From Mogibacterium sp. (lineage in GTDB: Bacteria; Bacillota; Clostridia; Peptostreptococcales; Anaerovoracaceae): a stretch of DNA of 64,000 nt. Of the stretch, positions 18,772-26,996 are shown piece after piece. The DNA lies in contig JAFRCS010000004.1 in the NCBI GenBank assembly GCA_017404265.1, positions 37,300 through 101,299 of the forward strand, given 5' to 3'. The position numbers were made by a program, and so were the translations under genes. Each line of letters begins with the position of its first letter. The stretch's first letter is position 1. The notes under the pieces are model-generated. The model saw nothing but the letters and a program-made list of their open reading frames with translations, searched no databases and was not told the DNA's origin.

Positions 18772-19529
18772 TGAAAGAACTCATATTAGGTAAAACTTAC
18801 GCTCACAGAGGCTATTACGATCCGCCTCTGATCCCTGAAAACTCTATGGCAGCCTTCCGCCGCGCGGTAGAGCACGGTGTGGGCGTTGAATTCGACGTAC
18901 ACATGATAGCTGACGGCAGTCTGGTCATTTTCCACGATGACGAGCTGGAAAGGATGACCGGGGTCAAAGGACAGATAGAAGATTACGACATAACGAATTT
19001 AAGGAAACTGAGGCTGTCCGGCACGGACGAGATGATACCGACCTTTGATGAATTGCTGGACCTGTTCGAAGATACGGGACTCCCGCTGATGGTTGAGATA
19101 AAGCCTGCGGGAGGCAATCATTACAAACTGGCCGAGGCAGTAGTCAGACGGCTGGAAAGATACAAAGGACCGTTTGCCGTAGAGAGCTTCGATCCAAGGG
19201 CCCTGATGGTCGTGAAGAAGATGAGACCTGAATGGACGAGGGGACAGCTGGTGCAGGATTTTTACAAGACCCCTGACGGAGTTCCTCTTTACCAGGCGGC
19301 TCTGCTCACGAATCTCGCGTTCAACAGATTCGTTCAGCCGGACTTCCTGGCGTACAGATTTCAGGACAGGAAGTGGGGAGCCTGGAAGAGATGGCTCGGA
19401 AAGAAAGGCATCGTGCCTGTAGTATGGACAATAAAGACTGTAGATGAATACAAGGCGGCGTTAAGCACGGGATGCATCCCGATATTTGAGCAGATAACAC
19501 CGGATGAACTTGAGAGCCTTAAGCGCTAA
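18771..19529 (+). CDS. Glycerophosphodiester phosphodiesterase
   Basis: 252 residues, no signal peptide, so cytoplasmic. The GDPD signature is complete: HRGYYD near residue 13 with the catalytic His and Arg, ENSMAAFRRAVEHGVGVEFD with the metal-binding Glu and Asp, HDDELERMTG with the second His, and MVEIKP further on. Cleaves glycerophosphodiesters to glycerol-3-phosphate plus an alcohol. Start overlaps the transporter stop, consistent with uptake followed by cleavage. Lacks the long insert of periplasmic GlpQ, so it is closer to cytosolic UgpQ-type enzymes. Confidence 0.94.
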   Translation: MKELILGKTYAHRGYYDPPLIPENSMAAFRRAVEHGVGVEFDVHMIADGSLVIFHDDELERMTGVKGQIEDYDITNLRKLRLSGTDEMIPTFDELLDLFEDTGLPLMVEIKPAGGNHYKLAEAVVRRLERYKGPFAVESFDPRALMVVKKMRPEWTRGQLVQDFYKTPDGVPLYQAALLTNLAFNRFVQPDFLAYRFQDRKWGAWKRWLGKKGIVPVVWTIKTVDEYKAALSTGCIPIFEQITPDELESLKR

Positions 19530-19552
19530 GGAAAGAATTGGGTTTATAAAAG

Positions 19553-20335
19553 ATGGGGACTTCAAAGAAGAAGATAAAACTGACACCCGTAGGGGTATGG
19601 CACTGGACGCGGCTGATATACAGGTCGATACTGTTCCTGCTTCTGGTATATTCATACATCAGGTTCAGGTTCGTCTACCATAAGCCGTTCATCATGGGCA
19701 TAGAGAAGATGCCGGCTATCATCATCTTCGTATGGACTGTATATGTTATAGAGATGATATTCCGCTTCTTTCCGGCTAAGATAGAGAGCCCGGGCTGCCA
19801 GAAACAGTTTGCGAAGAATTACATAAAGACAGGCGAAACTGATGTGATCGTTCACGACAACAATGCCACGATGCTGGTGGCGCTCATATGGATTGTGTTC
19901 AACGGCATATTCGGAGCGCTTCACATGCTGGGAGTGATCGACGACGGAATCATGATACTGCTCTGCGGAGCGTATTCGGTATGCGACATGATATGTATCA
20001 TGTTCTTCTGCCCGTTCCAGTCATGGTTCCTGAAGAACAAATGCTGCAGCGCGTGCCGCATCTACAACTGGGACTTCGCGATGATGTTCACTCCGCTGTT
20101 CTTCGTTGAGAAGACATACACATGGAGCCTACTGGTGCTGTCGGTAGCTCTGCTGGTGAGATGGGAGATCACGTTCTACAGGCATCCCGAGAGGTTCTCG
20201 GAACACACCAACGCTTATCTGAAATGCAGCAACTGCACGGAAAAGCTCTGCGTGCATAAGAAGCAGCTCCACAAGCTCTGGAAACAGATAGAAGAATACA
20301 CTGAAAGAAGATTGAAACAGCTTGAGATCAAATAA
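19553..20335 (+). CDS. Polytopic membrane protein with cysteine clusters, unknown function
   Basis: 260 residues, not recognised. Five to six hydrophobic segments (roughly residues 22-38, 52-70, 102-125, 128-150, 180-205). Cysteine-rich motifs stand out: CCSACRIYNWD around residue 164 and CSNCTEKLCVHKKQ near 225, the second followed by a basic helical tail. The clusters look able to bind metal or a cofactor on the cytoplasmic side. It lies 23 bases after the phosphodiesterase and 12 before the acyltransferase-like gene, so it is part of the same transcript. An electron-transfer or metal-dependent membrane role is only a guess. Confidence 0.8.
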   Translation: MGTSKKKIKLTPVGVWHWTRLIYRSILFLLLVYSYIRFRFVYHKPFIMGIEKMPAIIIFVWTVYVIEMIFRFFPAKIESPGCQKQFAKNYIKTGETDVIVHDNNATMLVALIWIVFNGIFGALHMLGVIDDGIMILLCGAYSVCDMICIMFFCPFQSWFLKNKCCSACRIYNWDFAMMFTPLFFVEKTYTWSLLVLSVALLVRWEITFYRHPERFSEHTNAYLKCSNCTEKLCVHKKQLHKLWKQIEEYTERRLKQLEIK

Positions 20336-20347
20336 AGAGAGGTTCAT

Positions 20348-21208
20348 ATGAGAAACAAGAGAAGAGACGGAGTAAGGATAAAGGATGTAGACGGATTCCA
20401 TTCGATAGTGCCTTACATCATGCCAAAGAGGACGGAGGCCGAGGTCTCCATGACGGAGCAGTTCGACGTGACCGATCTGGTCGCATGGATGGCGGAGCGC
20501 AACAAGAACGAGGGCACTCAGCTCAAGATATTCCACGCGATATGCACGGCAGTGGCGCGCACCATTTACCACAGGCCAAAGCTCAACATCTTCATCTCGG
20601 GCCGCACGTATTACCAGAGAAAGGACATCACTCTCTCGTTCGTGGTCAAGAGACAATTCGATGACGAGGCCGAGGAGTCGCTGATGTTCCTCAAGGTAGA
20701 GCCTGACATGAACCTCGATTCCATCTCGAAGATGATAATCGGCGACGTTGACAAGGTGCGAAAGTCAAGCGACGGCAATGACCTTGACAAGCTGATGAAA
20801 CTCGTGGGAAGCATGCCGAGATTCGTGCTGGAGGGATTCTTCGGAGTGCTGAAGGTGCTTGAGTACCACGGCATGATGCCTGCCGCTCTTACTGCGGACG
20901 ATCCTAACTATTCGACGGTGCTTCTGGCCAACCTCGGCTCGATCAAGGCCGGCGCGCCATATCATCACCTGAGCAACTATGGTACATGTTCCATCATGAT
21001 AACTATAGGTACTTTGCACAAGGAGATGAAGCAGATGTACGACGGCACATGGCAGGAGCGCGACGTGATAGACATGACGCTGACTCTCGATGAGAGGATA
21101 GCTGACGGATTCTACTTCGCCAAGTCGCTGCGCATAGCCAAATACATGCTGGAGCATCCTGATGTGATGAATGAGCCGATCAGCAAACCTGTGCCGGTCG
21201 AGCTTTAA
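20348..21208 (+). CDS. E2/chloramphenicol-acetyltransferase-fold protein without lipoyl domain
   Basis: 286 residues resembling only the catalytic domain of 2-oxoacid dehydrogenase E2 enzymes: helical start (FDVTDLVAWMAERNK, LKIFHAICTAVARTI), VANLGSI-like strand (LLANLGSIKAG), and near the end TLDERIADGFYFAKSLR. The E2 active site is normally DHRxxDG; here the His position is Glu (DERIADG), so ordinary CoA acyl transfer would be impaired. There is no lipoyl or E1-binding domain and no dehydrogenase genes nearby. A free-standing acyltransferase of altered chemistry, or a structural member of the fold, both fit. Ribosome site GAGAGG lies upstream. Confidence 0.72.
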   Translation: MRNKRRDGVRIKDVDGFHSIVPYIMPKRTEAEVSMTEQFDVTDLVAWMAERNKNEGTQLKIFHAICTAVARTIYHRPKLNIFISGRTYYQRKDITLSFVVKRQFDDEAEESLMFLKVEPDMNLDSISKMIIGDVDKVRKSSDGNDLDKLMKLVGSMPRFVLEGFFGVLKVLEYHGMMPAALTADDPNYSTVLLANLGSIKAGAPYHHLSNYGTCSIMITIGTLHKEMKQMYDGTWQERDVIDMTLTLDERIADGFYFAKSLRIAKYMLEHPDVMNEPISKPVPVEL

Positions 21209-21229
21209 GGATAACGAGAGGACACTGTG

Positions 21230-22624
21230 ATGAGCGAAGAATACATGAGCAGAGAGAAGAGAGCCAACAAGCATATGGCTCCTGAACCGGAAAAGAAGAA
21301 AAAAGAGAAGAAGGAGAAGACAAAAAAACGCGGATTATGGTGGAAGATCCCTATGTGGATCGTCATCATTGCCGTTTTCTGTGTCGTATCCGCGCTGGCG
21401 GTGAACCTCGGATTCTCGCTTCACCTGAGGCACTACATCAACAGCTTCGATCCGGTCGAATATAACGATGCGGACAGGCTGGTGCCTGAGATCGATCCGG
21501 AGACAGGGTATTACACATTCACGACTGACAGGGAGCTGAAGATAATGATGCTCACCGACATCCATCTGGGCGGAGGCTTCTGGAGTGCCGAGAAAGACCG
21601 CAAGACGGTATATGAGATCATTACGATGCTGCAGAAGGAGAAGCCGGATCTGGTCATACTGGACGGCGACAACACCTTCGCGGTGCCTGGCCCTATTTAC
21701 AATGGCGGCGGAACGCTTAACAACTACATGGCCGCGCGCGACGTGATACAGATCTTCAACCATGAGGGAGTGTACTTCTCGACCGTATTCGGCAATCACG
21801 ACACTGAAGTGTTTGATTATACCGGCAGGCAGAAACTGGGCGAACTGTACATGAAGGACAGGTTCGAGTACTGCATATTCGATCAGAACTACACAGACGG
21901 CGGCGATCTGCCGACTGTCACCAACCAGATAATCCTGGTGAAAAACACCAAGGGAGAGACCACCAAGGCGCTTCTGCTGGTGGACAGCAACGCTTACGTG
22001 GACAATTCGATCAAGGCCGTTCTCGACTGGAATTACGATATCATCAGGGATGGTACTGTAGACTGGGCGGCTGAGTCGATAAAGGCTCTCGGAAACCCTA
22101 AGACCGTGGCGTTCTTCCACATCCCGACCAGCGAGTTCAGGATCGCATACGAAGAGCTCGACGCTAACGGCTGGAAGGATACCGAAAACACTAAATACAT
22201 CTCCGGAGTCTGGGATGAGCTCCTCGACGGAACGACGGGCAGCCGCATCTGGCACGGAGGCATCACGAAGGAAGGACCTCTCGCGGATATCGACAGGTTC
22301 TTTGAGACGCTTGGACCGGACGGCATGAACGTGCTGGAGGCCTGCTACTGCGGACACGACCACGTGAACAACGCATGGGTCAACTACAAGGGCGTCGACC
22401 TGCTTTACGGTTATTCGATCGACAACCTCGCGTATACGGAGATCGACAATTCCGGTCTGCAGAGAGGAGCTACCATCATCACGATCGCTGCCGACGGCAC
22501 AAGGACTACAAAGTATAAGAATGCATATTTCGATTACGGTGTATCGAAGGATAAATTTGAAGATGTTTATACAGATCATCTCTACTTCGAAGGCAGCAAG
22601 CCGGATGGAGTACTCAGACCGTAA
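21230..22624 (+). CDS. Membrane-anchored metallophosphoesterase
   Basis: 464 residues from ATG 21230 (a GTG three bases earlier is less likely). A Lys-rich cytoplasmic tail (to ~35) is followed by one membrane helix (~37-60), placing the enzyme outside. The calcineurin-type motifs are all present: MLTDIHLGG, LDGDN, GNHD, HIPTSEF and CGHDHVN. This family hydrolyses phosphomonoesters or diesters using a two-metal centre; purple acid phosphatase-like members are close. Its place after a phosphodiesterase and an acyltransferase-like gene suggests work on an exported or surface phosphate compound, which is inference. Confidence 0.9.
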   Translation: MSEEYMSREKRANKHMAPEPEKKKKEKKEKTKKRGLWWKIPMWIVIIAVFCVVSALAVNLGFSLHLRHYINSFDPVEYNDADRLVPEIDPETGYYTFTTDRELKIMMLTDIHLGGGFWSAEKDRKTVYEIITMLQKEKPDLVILDGDNTFAVPGPIYNGGGTLNNYMAARDVIQIFNHEGVYFSTVFGNHDTEVFDYTGRQKLGELYMKDRFEYCIFDQNYTDGGDLPTVTNQIILVKNTKGETTKALLLVDSNAYVDNSIKAVLDWNYDIIRDGTVDWAAESIKALGNPKTVAFFHIPTSEFRIAYEELDANGWKDTENTKYISGVWDELLDGTTGSRIWHGGITKEGPLADIDRFFETLGPDGMNVLEACYCGHDHVNNAWVNYKGVDLLYGYSIDNLAYTEIDNSGLQRGATIITIAADGTRTTKYKNAYFDYGVSKDKFEDVYTDHLYFEGSKPDGVLRP

Positions 22625-22649
22625 GCAGATAAAGATAAAAGGGGTATAG

Positions 22650-25022
22650 ATGGCAGGACCGGGCGGCCGCATGGGCCCGATGCACTTCCTCACTGAGGAA
22701 GAAAAACAGAATATGCCGAAGGTGACGAAGGAACTTCTGGCCAGGATAATGAGCTATCTCAAGCCATACTGGCTGCAGTTCATCTTCGTGTTCATAGCGA
22801 TACTGCTGTCGGCGACCGTCGGGCTCTTTCCGTCGATCATCACAGGCCGCATCGTGGACGAGGCGCTGGTGGGAAAGAACATGGAGCTTCTCATAAAGCT
22901 GCTCCTTGCCGCGTTCGCAGCGCTCACCGTGAGCCAGCTTGTTGGTGTGCTTGAGAACTACATCAACGCGTGGATCTCGCAGCGCATCATCTTTGACATG
23001 CGCAATCAGATGTATAAACACCTGCAGTACATGCCGCATTCGTTCTTCACGACTGAGAAGCAGGGCGACATCATCACGCGCATGAACACGGATATAAGCG
23101 GCGTCAGTTCTGTCATCAGCGGCACGCTTTCCAATATCGTCAGCAATGTAGCGACAGTCATCACGACTCTGGTGGCGCTCTTCAGCATGAGCGCTCCTCT
23201 GGCGCTGGTGGGAATCGCTGTCATCCCGCTTTTGGTGCTTCCTACAAGGACAGCCGGCCGCACGCGCTGGAAATACCTGACGCAGAGCCAGGCCAAGAGC
23301 GATGAGCTAAACCAGAAGATCGATGAGACGCTTTCGGTCAGCGGCTCTATGCTGGTAAAGATATTCACCCGCGAGCAGAAGGAATATGACGACTTCGTAA
23401 AGGTCAACAAGGAGGTCACCGATCTCAACCTGAAGGAACAGAGATCCGGCCAGCTCTTCCGCGTGGTGATGGGAATGTTCACTCAGCTGGGACCGCTGCT
23501 GATCTACTTCGCGGGCGGATATTTCATTATCAGACAGATAGATACTTCGCTGACTGTCGGTGTCATCACGGCGACCGTGGCGCTCATAAACAGGCTGTAC
23601 AGGCCTATCGAGCAGCTGATGAACATCTCTGTAGATTTCACAAGATCTCTGGCGCTGTTCACCCGCATATTTGACTACTTTGACAGGGAAAACACCATCG
23701 TTTCGCCGGAGAACGGGCAAAAACCTGATGTCGACAACAAGCCGATCACTTACGAGCATGTCGCGTTCAGCTACAATCCGGAGAACCCTATTCTCACGGA
23801 TGTTGACTTCGAGGTGCCGGGCGGCAGCATGTACGCGATCGTGGGGCCTTCAGGCTCCGGCAAATCGACCGTGGTGAACCTCATACCGAGGCTTTATGAT
23901 GTATGCGGAGGATCTGTGAAGATCGCCGGGGTGGATGTGCGCGATTTCGACCTCACATATCTGAGAGAGCAGATAGGCGTGGTGACTCAGGAGTCGTATC
24001 TCTTCAATGGCACCATACTTGAGAACCTCAGGTATGCTAAGAACGACGCGACGATGGAGGGAATAGAAGAAGCCTGCCGCATCGCCAACATCCATGAATT
24101 TATAAGCAATCAGCCTGACGGTTATGATACACAGGTAGGCAACCGCGGACTGAAGCTCTCAGGCGGCGAGAAGCAGAGACTGTCGCTTGCCAGAGTCATA
24201 CTGAAAGACCCTAAGATACTGATCCTTGATGAGGCGACATCCGCTCTTGACTCAATATCCGAGAATTCGATACAGGACGCTCTGGAGCAGATGATGGTGG
24301 GGCGCACAAGCATCGTAATAGCCCACAGGCTTTCTACGATACTGAAGGCCGACCGCATACTTGTTGTGAAGGACGGTGTCATCGCCGAGCAGGGTACACA
24401 TGAAGAGTTGCTGGAGAAGGGCGGCACATATAAGGAGCTGTATGAGACACAGTTCCGCCAGGCGATCGACAGCGAGGCTGCGAGGAGCAATGCTGAGGCG
24501 GCCGGGGAAAGCGATGGTCTGGACATCGCGACTCTGTCGACACAGTTCGGGGTCAGGAAGATCACAGAGTCTGACATATCGGCGGTATACAGACTGGCTA
24601 AGTCAAACAGAAGATACTACAGGTATCTGGGAAGGATCCCTACAAGAGAGAGCCTTACGGAAATCATCTCTGAGGTACCGGAAGGAGTATCGCGAAGCTG
24701 CAAGCATTTCGTGGGATTCTATAATGAAGACGATGTTCTCGTGGCGGTCATGGACCTTATTACGGGGTACCCGGAGAGCGATGATGCGTTCATCGGCTGG
24801 CTGATGGTCGACGGTGAGATGCAGGGAAGAGGCATAGGATCAGGCATCTTCGCAGACGTGAGAGCTGCCATGAAGGCAGCGGGCTACGATTACATGGCGC
24901 TCGCTGTGGTGAAAGAGAATGAAGAGGCCCTAAAATTCTGGAAGGATCAGGGCTTTAAGGTAAAAAAGGAGTCTGTCAGCACGGACGGATATGAAGTCTA
25001 CGTGATGGACAGAGATATTTAG
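22650..25022 (+). CDS. ABC exporter half-transporter fused to a GNAT acetyltransferase
   Basis: 790 residues in one uninterrupted frame. Residues ~40-340 form a six-helix exporter membrane domain. The nucleotide-binding domain follows: Walker A GPSGSGKST near 398, signature LSGGEKQR near 503, Walker B ILILDEATSALD near 523 and H-loop IAHRLS. After a ~25-residue linker, residues ~633-790 form a complete GNAT domain with the acetyl-CoA loop QGRGIGSG near 723 and a typical C-terminal ALKFWKDQGF. Half-transporters of this class act as dimers on lipids, peptides or drugs. Fusion to a GNAT is unusual and suggests that cargo, or a partner, is acetylated at the membrane. The next gene is another GNAT. 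Confidence 0.92.
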   Translation: MAGPGGRMGPMHFLTEEEKQNMPKVTKELLARIMSYLKPYWLQFIFVFIAILLSATVGLFPSIITGRIVDEALVGKNMELLIKLLLAAFAALTVSQLVGVLENYINAWISQRIIFDMRNQMYKHLQYMPHSFFTTEKQGDIITRMNTDISGVSSVISGTLSNIVSNVATVITTLVALFSMSAPLALVGIAVIPLLVLPTRTAGRTRWKYLTQSQAKSDELNQKIDETLSVSGSMLVKIFTREQKEYDDFVKVNKEVTDLNLKEQRSGQLFRVVMGMFTQLGPLLIYFAGGYFIIRQIDTSLTVGVITATVALINRLYRPIEQLMNISVDFTRSLALFTRIFDYFDRENTIVSPENGQKPDVDNKPITYEHVAFSYNPENPILTDVDFEVPGGSMYAIVGPSGSGKSTVVNLIPRLYDVCGGSVKIAGVDVRDFDLTYLREQIGVVTQESYLFNGTILENLRYAKNDATMEGIEEACRIANIHEFISNQPDGYDTQVGNRGLKLSGGEKQRLSLARVILKDPKILILDEATSALDSISENSIQDALEQMMVGRTSIVIAHRLSTILKADRILVVKDGVIAEQGTHEELLEKGGTYKELYETQFRQAIDSEAARSNAEAAGESDGLDIATLSTQFGVRKITESDISAVYRLAKSNRRYYRYLGRIPTRESLTEIISEVPEGVSRSCKHFVGFYNEDDVLVAVMDLITGYPESDDAFIGWLMVDGEMQGRGIGSGIFADVRAAMKAAGYDYMALAVVKENEEALKFWKDQGFKVKKESVSTDGYEVYVMDRDI

Positions 25023-25023
25023 A

Positions 25024-25557
25024 ATGGACGGGGCACTGAGATTCAGAAAGGCGACAGGGGATGACCTGGACGCAATAGAGCGGATATACGAGCGTACGCA
25101 CGACGTGGAAGAGGCCGGGCTCACGACGACCGGATGGGTCAGGGGGATCTATCCGGTAAGGGAAGTGGCCGAGGCGTCACTGGTACGCGGCGACATGTAT
25201 GTTGCCGAACACGACGGTGTGGTGGCTGCGACAGGGATCATCAATAAGATCCAGGTAAACGTATATCTGGACTGCGACTGGGAGTACAAGGCGCCGGATG
25301 ACAAGGTGTGCGTGCTTCATACTCTGGCAGTCGATCCGGACGCGAGAGGCTTTGGCATAGGGCCGGCCTTTGTGAGGTTCTATGAGAAGCTCGCCGGAGA
25401 ATGGGACTGCGAGGTGCTGAGGATAGACACCAATGCGAGGAATGCTGCTGCACGGAAGATGTACGCGAAGCTCGGTTACACCGAGACTGACATAGTACCG
25501 ACGGTATTCAACGGCATCGCCGGAGTGGATCTGGTGCTGATGGAGAAAAAGATATAG
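25024..25557 (+). CDS. GNAT-family N-acetyltransferase
   Basis: 177 residues. The fold is complete: N-terminal RFRKATGDDLDAIERIYE, strand 4 VCVLHTLAVDPDARGFGIG with the acetyl-CoA loop (RGFGIG), and RNAAARKMYAKLGY at the end. It starts one base after the ABC-GNAT fusion stop and its own stop abuts rarA, so all three are co-translated. Substrate unknown. It does not look like a recent copy of the GNAT domain in the upstream fusion: motifs are shared but flanking sequence is unlike. Confidence 0.92.
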   Translation: MDGALRFRKATGDDLDAIERIYERTHDVEEAGLTTTGWVRGIYPVREVAEASLVRGDMYVAEHDGVVAATGIINKIQVNVYLDCDWEYKAPDDKVCVLHTLAVDPDARGFGIGPAFVRFYEKLAGEWDCEVLRIDTNARNAAARKMYAKLGYTETDIVPTVFNGIAGVDLVLMEKKI

Positions 25558-26904
25558 ATGAGTCAGATAAGTATTTTTGACAACGCTAAAAACGATAATC
25601 AGCCGCTCGCGGCAAGGATGCGCCCGAGGAACTTCGATGAGTTCGTCGGTCAGCAGCATCTGGTGGGAGAGGGCAAGGTGCTCCGCAATCTTATTGAACG
25701 CGACAGCGTCTCTTCCATGATATTCTGGGGGCCTCCGGGCGTGGGAAAGACGACCCTGGCTCAGATAATCGCCGCGAAGACTGACGCTCAGTTCATCACG
25801 TTCAGCGCGGTAACGAGCGGCATAAAGGATATCAAGACGGTGATGCAGCAGGCGGACAAGATGACCGCCATAGGCGCGCGCACCATCGTTTTCGTGGATG
25901 AGATCCACAGGTTCAACAAGGCGCAGCAGGACGCGTTTCTGCCTTTCGTGGAGAAGGGCAGCATCATCCTGATAGGCGCTACGACAGAGAATCCTTCATT
26001 CGAGGTGAACGGCGCTTTGCTGTCAAGGTGCAAGGTATTTGTGTTGCACCAGCTTAGTCCTGAGGATATCGCGCAGCTTATAAGAAACGCGATCAGGGAC
26101 CCGAGGGGATTCGGCGACCAGGATCTCAGGATCAGCGATGACGTCATCAGCGCGCTCGCCTCTTTCGCAAACGGTGATGCCAGGACAGCGCTCTCGACTC
26201 TCGAGATGATGGTGCTGAACGCGGACCACTCGAATGACCCGGCTGACGGGCATGAGGTGATCACAGTCACTACAGAAGATTTTGAGCAATGCACTTCCCG
26301 TAAGTCGCTGCTGTATGACAAGCAGGGCGAGGAGCACTACAACCTTATCTCCGCTCTGCATAAATCGATGAGGAACTCAGACGCGGACGCTGCGGTCTAC
26401 TGGCTGGCGCGCATGCTGGAGTCGGGCGAGGATCCTATCTACATCGCAAGGCGCGTAACGCGCTTCGCGGCAGAGGACGTCGGCCTCGCCGATCCGAGAG
26501 CCCTGGAGCTCTCGGTCGCGGCATTCCAGGCCTGCCATCTGATAGGAATGCCGGAGTGCAGCGTGCACCTCACCGAGGCCGTCATATACAACGCGCTCGC
26601 GCCTAAGTCCAACGCCATGGACGTGGCCTACATGGAGGCCGCCCGCGACGCCAATGAGCACATAGCCGAACCTGTTCCGCTCCAGATCAGAAACGCCCCT
26701 ACAAAACTGATGAAGGAACTCGATTACGGAAAGGGCTATGTCTACGCCCACGATACCGAGGACAAGATAGCCGACATGGAGTGCATGCCTGACAATCTGC
26801 GCGGCAGAGAGTACTATCACCCGGGTGACCAGGGCTTTGAGCCTCGCTTCAGGGAGCGCTACGAGGCCATCAAAAAGTGGCGCCGCGACCATAAAAAGAA
26901 ATAA
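25558..26904 (+). CDS. rarA: Replication-associated recombination protein A (RarA/MgsA)
   Basis: 448 residues. AAA+ ATPase related to clamp loaders and RuvB: LAARMRPRNFDEFVGQQHL at the start, Walker A GPPGVGKTT near 60, Walker B FVDEIHRFNKAQQD, sensor 1 GATTENPSF, then the family-typical C-terminal part including AAFQACHLIGMPE and SNAMDVAYMEA. Full family length. Acts at stalled replication forks and binds single-stranded-DNA-binding protein. The start codon directly follows the previous stop. It probably ends the operon, although no clear terminator was seen before 26997. Confidence 0.96.
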   Translation: MSQISIFDNAKNDNQPLAARMRPRNFDEFVGQQHLVGEGKVLRNLIERDSVSSMIFWGPPGVGKTTLAQIIAAKTDAQFITFSAVTSGIKDIKTVMQQADKMTAIGARTIVFVDEIHRFNKAQQDAFLPFVEKGSIILIGATTENPSFEVNGALLSRCKVFVLHQLSPEDIAQLIRNAIRDPRGFGDQDLRISDDVISALASFANGDARTALSTLEMMVLNADHSNDPADGHEVITVTTEDFEQCTSRKSLLYDKQGEEHYNLISALHKSMRNSDADAAVYWLARMLESGEDPIYIARRVTRFAAEDVGLADPRALELSVAAFQACHLIGMPECSVHLTEAVIYNALAPKSNAMDVAYMEAARDANEHIAEPVPLQIRNAPTKLMKELDYGKGYVYAHDTEDKIADMECMPDNLRGREYYHPGDQGFEPRFRERYEAIKKWRRDHKKK

Positions 26905-26996
26905 ACAACTAAATATATCAATTGCACCATATGTTAACTGCACCTTAAGAAACAGCACTATCTCAAGAAAAAACCCTGAGGGGAAAAGGAGCAGAA

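Noticed and set aside
24480..24560. Frameshift joining two separate genes (ABC and GNAT)
   Set aside because: The frame is open across the linker, with no ribosome site or likely start codon before the GNAT part in this sequence; still worth confirming by reads.
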